Of a DNA stretch of 8,041 nt, positions 1 through 5,381 are shown piece by piece. Numbering within the stretch: the first letter of the stretch is position 1; the number at the start of each line of letters is the position of its first letter. The DNA lies in assembly GCA_043424615.1 (NCBI GenBank), contig JBHWOX010000048.1:1-8041 (forward strand), given 5' to 3'. The position numbers and the translations under genes were made by a program. This stretch comes from JAUNQW01 sp043424615. Lineage in GTDB: Bacteria; Bacillota; Bacilli; Lactobacillales; Carnobacteriaceae_A. The notes under the pieces are model-generated. The model saw nothing but the letters and a program-made list of their open reading frames with translations, did no database searches and was not told the DNA's origin.

Positions 1-660
1 AGATCATACTAAAAATATGAATTCTTATAAAGATCAAAGTTGTAAAAATATTTAAATCGATCTATGTCTAAATTTAAAGGCATTGTTTCTGTGTAATCAT
101 GGATTAATTTAGTACGTTGTATTTTCCCTCTGCCCTCTATCTTTGGTTTTTATTTCATCATTAAACCAATCACTTAGAATACTTTATAAAACGCTAGATT
201 CTAGCCAATAGGTTTTTAATTAGGCATTTCTTCACTTAGGACTGCTGGTAGTAGGTCATAACCAACTGGGTGTTTGTTTGAATGTTTTTAATTTAGTCAA
301 TAATGTCAGACTATTTATAAGACATTTGATTATCGATGCTGGATTCTATTAAACTTTTTCTCTATGGCGATTCTACTTCCGATGATTGACATTCTAGATT
401 TCAAAATTTATTTATGATTGGAGATTTTAGTTTACAGTTTGCTATGAATTAACATTTTTTATCCAATCAACTGTAAATAATATTCTATATCATCATTACC
501 ATGATAAAATCGAATGGATAACTTCAAAACTCACTTGATCTAAACTGACTTAAATAATATAGTCCTTATTGGAATTCTGTAGAAAAAAAGAATAATAATT
601 ATTTCAGTTCATTTTTTCGCATTATGATATTTGTAAGAACTTTAATAACATTTGATTTTA
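1..660. other. AT-rich stretch without a recognisable gene
   Basis: All frames are broken by frequent stops; the few ATG-started frames are very short (for example about 17 codons from 364 on the plus strand) and lack a convincing ribosome site. Base composition is clearly more AT-rich than the genes at 1726-7596. I see no tRNA, no long inverted repeat and no tandem repeat. It lies downstream of the tRNA block and may be decayed sequence or a regulatory region of a gene outside the window. Confidence 0.6.
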
Positions 661-691
661 AAATAAAAAAACGTTGATAAATTCAACGTTT
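661..691 (-). terminator. Intrinsic terminator of the Glu-to-Leu tRNA block
   Basis: A 9-bp perfect stem (AAACGTTGA at 669-677 and TCAACGTTT at 683-691) encloses a 5-base loop. Read on the minus strand it is followed by a T-rich run (complement of 661-671). It begins 9 bases past the 3' end of tRNA-Leu, the last gene of the block. Confidence 0.85.
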
Positions 692-699
692 CTTTCTTA

Positions 700-784
700 T
701 ACCAGTAGTCGGGGTCGAACCGACACGTCCTAAAAGGACACGGGATTTTGAGTCCCGCGCGTCTACCAATTCCGCCATACTGGC
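700..784 (-). tRNA. tRNA-Leu(CAA)
   Basis: Full class II cloverleaf. The acceptor stem GCCAGTA pairs with TACTGGT including the G1-U72 wobble seen in many leucine tRNAs, and the discriminator is A. The anticodon stem CGGGA/TCCCG encloses loop CTCAAAA, giving anticodon CAA. A long variable arm (GTCC/GGAC) and a GGTTCGACC T-arm are present. It is the last tRNA of the block, 59 bases after tRNA-Gln, far more than the 4-16 bases between the others. No CCA is encoded. Confidence 0.95.
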
Positions 785-843
785 AAGATAAAATTTGGCA
801 AGAGTTGCAATAGATAATTGCTCTTCACTTGTCTCATTTTAAA

Positions 844-915
844 TTGGGCTATTAGGATTCGAACCTAAGAATCACGGGACCAAAACCCGTTGCCTTACCG
901 CTTGGCTATAGCCCA
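844..915 (-). tRNA. tRNA-Gln(TTG)
   Basis: The acceptor TGGGCTA/TAGCCCA has the U1-A72 pair typical of glutamine tRNAs, with discriminator A. The anticodon stem ACGGG/CCCGT encloses loop TTTTGGT, giving anticodon TTG. The T-arm carries GTTCGAATC. Ten bases separate it from tRNA-Trp. No CCA is encoded. Confidence 0.95.
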
Positions 916-925
916 TTAATGGTAA

Positions 926-996
926 CAGGGGTAGCAGGAATCGAACCCACAATGATGGTTTTGGAGACCATAGTTATACCGTTTAACTATACCCCT
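926..996 (-). tRNA. tRNA-Trp(CCA)
   Basis: The acceptor AGGGGTA/TACCCCT and discriminator G are those of bacterial tryptophan tRNAs. The anticodon stem ATGGT/ACCAT encloses loop CTCCAAA, giving anticodon CCA. It stands between Tyr and Gln, as in the usual Firmicute array, where a His gene often sits between Trp and Gln. No 3' CCA is encoded. Confidence 0.95.
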
Positions 997-1007
997 ATAG
1001 CTTAATA

Positions 1008-1089
1008 TGGAGGGGGAGAGATTCGAACTCCCGAACTCGATGAGGGCGGATTTACAGTCCGCTGCGTTTAGCCACTTCGCTACCCCTCC
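1008..1089 (-). tRNA. tRNA-Tyr(GTA)
   Basis: Class II tRNA of 82 bases with a long variable arm. Acceptor GGAGGGG/CCCCTCC, discriminator A. The anticodon loop CTGTAAA within GCGGA/TCCGC gives anticodon GTA. No CCA is encoded. Confidence 0.95.
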
Positions 1090-1094
1090 AACTA

Positions 1095-1167
1095 TGGCGC
1101 AAGACAGAATCGAACTGCCGACACCGTGAGCTTCAATCACGTGCTCTGCCAACTGAGCTATTGCGCC
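1095..1167 (-). tRNA. tRNA-Phe(GAA)
   Basis: Acceptor GGCGCAA/TTGCGCC, discriminator A, D-arm AGCTCAGTTGGCAGAGC and T-arm GTTCGATTC are all regular. The anticodon stem CGTGA/TCACG encloses loop TTGAAGC, giving anticodon GAA. Position 37 is G and 38 is C, whereas many bacterial phenylalanine tRNAs have A at both. Five bases separate it from Tyr and four from Asp. No CCA is encoded. Confidence 0.93.
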
Positions 1168-1171
1168 TGAA

Positions 1172-1244
1172 CGGTCCGGACGGGAATCGAACCCGCGATC
1201 TCCTGCGTGACAGGCAGGCATGTTAACCGCTACACTACCGGACC
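1172..1244 (-). tRNA. tRNA-Asp(GTC)
   Basis: Acceptor GGTCCGG/CCGGACC with discriminator G, an identity base of aspartate tRNAs. The anticodon stem CCTGC/GCAGG encloses loop CTGTCAC, giving anticodon GTC. No CCA is encoded. Confidence 0.95.
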
Positions 1245-1260
1245 TAAAATTTTGTTGACA

Positions 1261-1332
1261 TGACCCGTACGAGACTCGAACTCGTGTTACTGCCGTGAAA
1301 GGGCAGTGTCTTAACCGCTTGACCAACGGGCC
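1261..1332 (-). tRNA. tRNA-Glu(TTC), first tRNA of its block
   Basis: Acceptor GGCCCGT pairs with ACGGGTC (one G-U), discriminator A. The anticodon stem CTGCC/GGCAG encloses loop CTTTCAC, giving anticodon TTC. A sigma-A promoter lies about 70 bases upstream, so this gene opens the seven-tRNA transcript. No CCA is encoded. Confidence 0.95.
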
Positions 1333-1402
1333 ATTATATGAGATGCGTCACTTGCTTTTCATGATGAATAAGCCAACATGATTTTTTCGCATCGGAATAT
1401 TA

Positions 1403-1431
1403 ATTCTAGCAAAAGTTTTTCTCGATTGCAA
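1403..1431 (-). promoter_or_regulatory. Sigma-A promoter of the seven-tRNA block
   Basis: On the minus strand, -35 TTGCAA (1426-1431) and -10 TAGAAT (1403-1408) are separated by exactly 17 bases. The expected start near 1396 leaves a leader of about 60 bases before tRNA-Glu. This gives the block its own transcription, independent of the Asn-Ser genes on the far side of the window. Confidence 0.75.
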
Positions 1432-1555
1432 GTGAAAGTCTTCAAACTTCTTTAAGAACTTACTTGAATATATTAGCAAATCTTCTTATCCATTGCAAGT
1501 CCCCCTTCCATTTATTTTATAAAAAGCTAGTCTATCGCTGTTTTCACGCTGCTTT

Positions 1556-1639
1556 TCAGACCAAAAAATTGTAAAAATCGCCTTTTAAATAAGTCAAATT
1601 TTTCATCAATTGGCTGGGCAAACTCTCATTCACATTCAT
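1556..1639 (-). CDS. Possible 27-residue small protein (speculative)
   Basis: ATG at 1637-1639 is preceded, 7 bases away, by AGGGGG, one mismatch from a consensus Shine-Dalgarno sequence. The frame runs 27 codons to TGA. The predicted peptide begins MNVNESLPSQ, ends GDFYNFLV, and is not clearly hydrophobic. I do not recognise it. A possible promoter would overlap the operon terminator just upstream, and only a weak hairpin follows. The ribosome site is the only real support, and such a frame can arise by chance. Confidence 0.18.
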   Translation of the reverse strand: MNVNESLPSQLMKNLTYLKGDFYNFLV

Positions 1640-1686
1640 TTTCGTTCCCCCTATTCCTTTTTAATGATTTGACCTATTTTAAGCAC

Positions 1687-1717
1687 AAATAAACACGAGT
1701 CCAGAAAACGACTCGTG
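1687..1717 (-). terminator. Terminator after the folP-hydrolase operon
   Basis: A perfect 8-bp stem, CACGAGTC (1694-1701) and GACTCGTG (1710-1717), encloses an 8-base loop. On the minus strand it is followed by TTTATTT (complement of 1687-1693). It begins 9 bases past the hydrolase stop codon. Confidence 0.8.
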
Positions 1718-1725
1718 CTTAATTT

Positions 1726-2616
1726 TTATTTTTGAAGGATGTCATTTTCTTTTAGCCAATTCAAAGCTAAATCGAACCACTGACTCACCGCTTCGTTCAC
1801 TTGTTCTGGTCGGCTAGCAGTTCTTGCTGTCGCTAAGGATAATCCGTGAGGGCCTTGGCTAAATAAATGACATTCATAGGAAATTCCCTCTTGATCTAAG
1901 GCCATCGCTAATTCTAAGCTTTGACTAGCAGGAACAACCTGGTCTTGCCGGGTGGTCCAGAGGAAAGTTGGGGGAGTCTTTTCATTAACGGTTAGAGCGG
2001 GGCTCCACCGGTCCATAACGCTTTCGCTCACCTGCTGTTCGCCGAAGCAAGCCTGAACAAAGGCTTGGACGGCCTTTTCATTTTTAGGGCTTAAAGGTTG
2101 GAAACTGGCTAGCATAGTTGAAAAATTGGTCACAGGATAAGCTAGGATATTAAAGGCCGGAGCCAAATTTTCCTTATCCAAGGCACACTCTCCGGATATC
2201 AGCTCTTCTTCATAAGCATTCCCATACATGCCTACATTATGTCCACCTGCTGAAAAACCAATTAAACCGATTTTGTCACGGTCGATATGCCAATCATCCG
2301 CACGCTGATGGACAATTTCCATGGCTCGAGCGATTTCTTTCATTGGTTGTGGAAAATGAGTTTCAAGCTCGGGCGTGTCTGCTTGGTCTTGAAAGACGGA
2401 GTAATGCAAGACAAAAGCTTGGAAGCCAGCCGCTGCAAAGGCCAAGGCAACAGCTTCCCCCTCTCTTTCAGACAAGTAATGGTAAGACCCTCCTGGACAA
2501 ATGATAATAGCCGGATAAGGGGCTTGCTTTTGCCATAAGCTTTGTGAATCTTGGATATAAGTTTGGAGATAAACATTCGGACGGTCGTCGTACAAAGCAA
2601 TCTGTTCGACTTGCAT
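1726..2616 (-). CDS. Alpha/beta hydrolase, esterase-like (Aes/acetyl-esterase type)
   Basis: A 296-residue cytosolic alpha/beta-hydrolase, probably a carboxylesterase acting on small acyl or acetyl esters; the substrate cannot be told from sequence. Visible features: the oxyanion-region motif CPGGSY (40-45), the nucleophile elbow GFSAGGH (120-126) with Ser122, the probable catalytic Asp225 in TTRQDQVVP, and His257 in GPHGLS, in the expected order and spacing. There is no signal peptide. The ATG at 2614-2616 follows AAAGGA by 8 bases, and only 14 bases separate it from the folP stop, so both genes should share one transcript. No folate enzyme of this type is known to me, so the linkage may be accidental. 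Nearest alternatives are BD-FAE-like or acetylxylan-esterase-like hydrolases. Confidence 0.85.
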   Translation of the reverse strand: MQVEQIALYDDRPNVYLQTYIQDSQSLWQKQAPYPAIIICPGGSYHYLSEREGEAVALAFAAAGFQAFVLHYSVFQDQADTPELETHFPQPMKEIARAMEIVHQRADDWHIDRDKIGLIGFSAGGHNVGMYGNAYEEELISGECALDKENLAPAFNILAYPVTNFSTMLASFQPLSPKNEKAVQAFVQACFGEQQVSESVMDRWSPALTVNEKTPPTFLWTTRQDQVVPASQSLELAMALDQEGISYECHLFSQGPHGLSLATARTASRPEQVNEAVSQWFDLALNWLKENDILQK

Positions 2617-2630
2617 TCTAGCAATCCTTT

Positions 2631-3605
2631 CTAATTGTTGTAGGCACCAAAATTAATATCTTCAATCTCTTCTGCTTGGCGGACGCAATCTCCCACCAAA
2701 GCTGTGATGGCGTGTTCATGGCCAGCGTGGACACGGACGACTTCCACTCCTTTGACTGCAGCTATAGCGGTTAAGGCAGCTGATGCGAGGTCGCGATTAG
2801 CAAACCCTTCCTCTGTCTCTGTATCGGTATTAAAACCAGCCTCTTCAAGAATGTTCTGGATAAAGCGTTTGCGCGAAACCCCTAAGAAACAAGTGTAGCC
2901 CCAGTCATGGATCAATTCAATTTGTCGGATGATATTAAGGTTTTCTTTCTTGGTCAAACCAAAGCCAATACCCGGGTCCAATTGGATGTGGTCAGCTTTA
3001 ACGCCCGCAGCCTCTGCTTTTTCTAATGAACGCTTAAAGTAAGCCTTCATCAGATCGATTTCATTCATAGTTTCAAATTTTTTCAATTCTTCTGAACTAA
3101 AGGCATCCTGACCACCAAAGGAAGGAAAAATTTGGCTCCCTGGGTGGTTGGGACGGGCAATCACCGGGTTAAACATGACGATAGCTCCTGCTTCAGACTG
3201 GCCGATAACTTCCGCCATGCGCTCGTCTCCCAACAATCCCGTTATGTCATTGATGATATCGACTCCAGCTTCAATGGCTGCTTCAGCTACATCCGCTTTC
3301 CAGGTATCAATGGATAAAGGAACATCTGTTTCTTTTTTCAAGGCCTTGATGACCGGTACTACCCGGTCGATTTCTTCTTGAATTTGGACATAAGTTGACC
3401 CTGGGCGGGTGGACTCTCCTCCCAAGTCAATCATGCCACAACCTTGGTCAATCAGATCTAAAGCGTGCTGAACCGCTTGTTCCTCTCCATACCACTTGCC
3501 CCCATCAGAAAAGGAATCAGGTGTGACGTTAACAATCCCACAAACAGTAGTCTGATCACCGTGTTGGATAGATTTATTATTAAACTTAAATGATAAATTT
3601 TTCAT
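2631..3605 (-). CDS. folP: Dihydropteroate synthase
   Basis: Condenses 6-hydroxymethyl-7,8-dihydropterin diphosphate with p-aminobenzoate to give dihydropteroate in folate synthesis; it is the target of sulfonamides. Family motifs appear in order: GIVNVTPDSFSDGG (23-36), IDLGGESTRPG (59-69), SIDTWK with Asp100, IIND with Asn119, QLDPGIGFG with Asp210, GVSRKRF with Lys246 and VRVH with Arg291 and His293. The five residues matching E. coli D96, N115, D185, K221 and R255 are all present, so it should be active. At 324 residues it is about 40-50 longer than common single-domain forms; the excess lies mostly at about 146-182, before the helix MKAYFKRSLEKAEAAG. The ATG (3603-3605) has a strong AAGGAG site and a good promoter. 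No other folate gene is next to it, which is unusual because folP often lies with folE, folK or folB. Confidence 0.95.
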   Translation of the reverse strand: MKNLSFKFNNKSIQHGDQTTVCGIVNVTPDSFSDGGKWYGEEQAVQHALDLIDQGCGMIDLGGESTRPGSTYVQIQEEIDRVVPVIKALKKETDVPLSIDTWKADVAEAAIEAGVDIINDITGLLGDERMAEVIGQSEAGAIVMFNPVIARPNHPGSQIFPSFGGQDAFSSEELKKFETMNEIDLMKAYFKRSLEKAEAAGVKADHIQLDPGIGFGLTKKENLNIIRQIELIHDWGYTCFLGVSRKRFIQNILEEAGFNTDTETEEGFANRDLASAALTAIAAVKGVEVVRVHAGHEHAITALVGDCVRQAEEIEDINFGAYNN

Positions 3606-3650
3606 GACTTGTCTCCTTTTTACTTATCTCCCTATATTTGCTATAAAATC

Positions 3651-3679
3651 ATTATAGGAACTATAAAAGATAAAATCAA
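3651..3679 (-). promoter_or_regulatory. Sigma-A promoter of folP
   Basis: On the minus strand, -35 TTGATT (3674-3679) and a perfect -10 TATAAT (3651-3656) are separated by 17 bases. The start would fall near 3644, leaving a leader of about 40 bases. Confidence 0.75.
3652..3666. promoter_or_regulatory. Possible operator overlapping the folP -10
   Basis: A perfect inverted repeat TTATAG-GAA-CTATAA covers the -10 element and part of the spacer of the folP promoter. A bound protein would block folP transcription. The sequence is AT-rich, so chance is a real alternative. Confidence 0.3.
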
Positions 3680-3726
3680 TTTTGCCCGCTCCTCTTAAAG
3701 CCATCTTTCAATACCATCCTGGAGGC

Positions 3727-3755
3727 TTAATTTTGTTAGAATCTTCTATTATAAT
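3727..3755 (+). promoter_or_regulatory. Probable promoter of the apbE operon
   Basis: A perfect -10 TATAAT (3750-3755) stands 17 bases after a weak -35, TTAATT (3727-3732). The start would be near 3762, about 50 bases before the apbE ATG. The spacer contains the perfect inverted repeat TAGAA-TC-TTCTA (3737-3748), a possible activator or repressor site, which would fit the poor -35. Confidence 0.55.
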
Positions 3756-3811
3756 TGCTCATTAGCCAAAGGACTGATAATTATCTAAAATACAAGAGAA
3801 GGAGGAATCCG

Positions 3812-4744
3812 ATGTCTCTTAGTGAAAAAAAGGGCCTGTTGATGGGCGCCCACATAGCCATTCAAATCGACCATCCTCAAGGACAAGATATTTTAAATGA
3901 GGCTTTTCATCGTTTAGCTCGTTTTGAAAAAATCTTTTCCGCTAATGATGAAGGGTCTTGCCTGCAACTTTTAAACCGGTCCGCCTACCAGCGACCCATC
4001 CAAGTCGACCCATCCCTCTTTCACTTGATTGACCTAGGCCGAACCCATAGTATGGCTGAGGGATCCTTTTTGAATATTGCTCTTGGCCCGCTGGTCAAAT
4101 TATGGGGAATTGGGTTCGACCATGCCAAAAAACCGAGTCCATCAGCCATCGCTCGCACCCTGCAAGTTTGCCGGCCTGACCAGCTCATTCTTAACCCAAT
4201 TGATCAGTCGGTGGCTTTTGAACAAGCAGGAATGGCTATCGACCTGGGAGCGTTAGCTAAGGGCTATGCAGCTGACTTATGCCGACAATTTTTACGCTCA
4301 CAAGGGGTCTCTTCTGCACTCATCGACCTAGGAGGCAATATTTTGACTTTCGGCCCCCACCCCCATCGAGCCTCTGGTGACTGGATCGTCGGCATTCAAG
4401 ACCCACGACGCGCTCGAGGCCAGCATGCCTGCCGGTTGAAAGTGCAAGACCAGTCTGTCGTCACCTCAGGGATTTATGTCCGCCAATTCGCCGAACACGG
4501 ACAAGTTTACCACCATATATTCGATCCATCAGATGGTTACCCCATCCAAACGTCCACCCTTTCTTTAACCATTGTGTCAGCCGATTCCCTAGATGGAGAA
4601 ATTTGGTCGTCACGTTTATTTGGCTTTCCAGCTCAAGAAATTATTGAACGGGTTCATAGCCTTCCAGAGAATATTCAAGCCCTCGTCATCGATAACAAAG
4701 GTCAATTATATTATTCCCATGCTCTTAAATCCTCTATCATTTAA
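3812..4744 (+). CDS. apbE: FAD:protein FMN transferase, cytosolic form
   Basis: Transfers FMN from FAD to a Ser/Thr hydroxyl in target motifs D-x-x-[S/T]-G-A-[S/T], using Mg2+. The start ATG at 3812 has GGAGG six bases upstream; the frame is open further left from 3755 but has no ribosome site there. From this start the protein has 310 residues. Family landmarks: LGALAKGYAAD (145-155), LIDLGGN (170-176), VTSGIY (217-222) and HHIFDPSDGYP (234-244) with the conserved His235. At the C-terminal metal site, where many ApbE proteins have D-x-x-x-T, this one appears to have Glu263 and Ser267 (EIWSS). There is no signal peptide and no lipobox cysteine, unlike the exported Gram-negative and many Gram-positive forms, so its targets should be cytosolic. 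A candidate target is encoded two genes downstream in the same operon. Confidence 0.93.
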   Translation: MSLSEKKGLLMGAHIAIQIDHPQGQDILNEAFHRLARFEKIFSANDEGSCLQLLNRSAYQRPIQVDPSLFHLIDLGRTHSMAEGSFLNIALGPLVKLWGIGFDHAKKPSPSAIARTLQVCRPDQLILNPIDQSVAFEQAGMAIDLGALAKGYAADLCRQFLRSQGVSSALIDLGGNILTFGPHPHRASGDWIVGIQDPRRARGQHACRLKVQDQSVVTSGIYVRQFAEHGQVYHHIFDPSDGYPIQTSTLSLTIVSADSLDGEIWSSRLFGFPAQEIIERVHSLPENIQALVIDNKGQLYYSHALKSSII

Positions 4745-4763
4745 TATGGAAAGGAAGATCTTA

Positions 4764-5363
4764 ATGAAAATTGTTGCTATACCGGGAACCAATTCTCACC
4801 CCTCAACCAACCGCCAATTACTAGAGTTTATGGCCAAGCATTTTAGGCAAGAAGCTGATATTGAACTGGTAGAAATCAAGGATTTCCCTCTCTTCAATAA
4901 ACCGCGTAGCTTAGAACTCCCCGATGTGGTGGTCGAAGTAGCCGAAAAAATTCAGGCAGCAGATGCAGTCATTATTTCCACCCCTGAATATAATCACTCC
5001 TTCCCTTCAGTTTTAACCTCTGCTTTGGCTTGGCTCTCCTATGGTATATATCCCTTTGTTGACAAGCCTGTTCTTGTGGTCGGTGCCTCTTATGGTCGCT
5101 TAGGATCATCGCGAGCTCAAGCTCACCTCCACCAAGCTTTAAACGCTAAAGAAATTCAAGCCCGCCAAATGCCGGCTAATGAGTTTCTCCTAGGCAATTC
5201 CTATGCAGCCTTTGATGAAGAGGGCCAATTGAAAGACTCTCAAAAAGTAAAAGAATTAGAAAACGTTTTCCATAATTTTATGGCGTTTGTAGCCCAATCC
5301 AGTCAATTAAAACCAGCAAGCACCAAAGTGATTGACAATGAAGATAAGTTTCGCTTCGAATAA
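4764..5363 (+). CDS. NAD(P)H-dependent FMN reductase family protein, short paralogue
   Basis: A 199-residue flavodoxin-fold protein of the NADPH-dependent FMN reductase family; members reduce FMN, quinones or azo compounds with NAD(P)H. Seen here: the N-terminal beta strand and phosphate loop MKIVAIPGTNSHPSTN (1-16), the flavin-binding loop STPEYNHSFP (72-81) and GASYGRLGSSRAQ (107-119). Length is normal for the family. The chosen ATG at 4764 follows GGAAAGGAAG by six bases; the in-frame ATG at 4745 lies inside this ribosome site. It starts 19 bases after the apbE stop and ends 18 bases before its longer paralogue, so the three are co-transcribed. It keeps the canonical PEYN loop, so I infer it is the catalytically competent reductase of the pair, possibly reducing the flavinylated partner. 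Confidence 0.88.
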   Translation: MKIVAIPGTNSHPSTNRQLLEFMAKHFRQEADIELVEIKDFPLFNKPRSLELPDVVVEVAEKIQAADAVIISTPEYNHSFPSVLTSALAWLSYGIYPFVDKPVLVVGASYGRLGSSRAQAHLHQALNAKEIQARQMPANEFLLGNSYAAFDEEGQLKDSQKVKELENVFHNFMAFVAQSSQLKPASTKVIDNEDKFRFE

Positions 5364-5381
5364 AGAGAAGGAGGAAATGCA

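Larger units (their letters stand above)
1333..1725. other. Spacer between the tRNA block and the hydrolase operon
   Basis: This 393-base gap holds the tRNA promoter at its left end and the hydrolase operon terminator at its right end. Between them I see only a possible 27-codon minus-strand reading frame (1556-1639), and no conserved gene. Confidence 0.6.

Noticed and set aside
916..1326. Minus-strand open frame of 136 codons
   Set aside because: It runs through five tRNA genes (Trp, Tyr, Phe, Asp, Glu); the cloverleaves explain the sequence fully.
611..1392. ATTTTTTCGCAT at both 611-622 and 1381-1392, flanking the tRNA block
   Set aside because: A 12-base AT-rich match is expected by chance in 8 kb; no target-site or element structure accompanies it.
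1614..1623. GGGCAAA-like match resembling the repeats near 7734-7784
   Set aside because: A single short match without neighbours; not enough to call a second attachment site.
2287..2624. Frames on both strands inside the hydrolase gene (2287-2538 plus, 2340-2624 minus)
   Set aside because: They overlap the hydrolase completely, have no recognisable protein features, and the hydrolase has intact catalytic motifs.
2704..3381. Three plus-strand frames within folP
   Set aside because: Antisense shadows of a gene with all DHPS motifs; low-complexity composition and no ribosome sites.
3755..3811. Longer N-terminus for ApbE
   Set aside because: It would start at the promoter -10 without a ribosome site, and adds a basic stretch foreign to the family; the ATG at 3812 has GGAGG at ideal spacing.
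4593..4763. Longer N-terminus for the short FMN reductase
   Set aside because: The 57 extra codons overlap the apbE coding sequence in another frame; the flavodoxin fold starts at MKIVAIPG behind a ribosome site.
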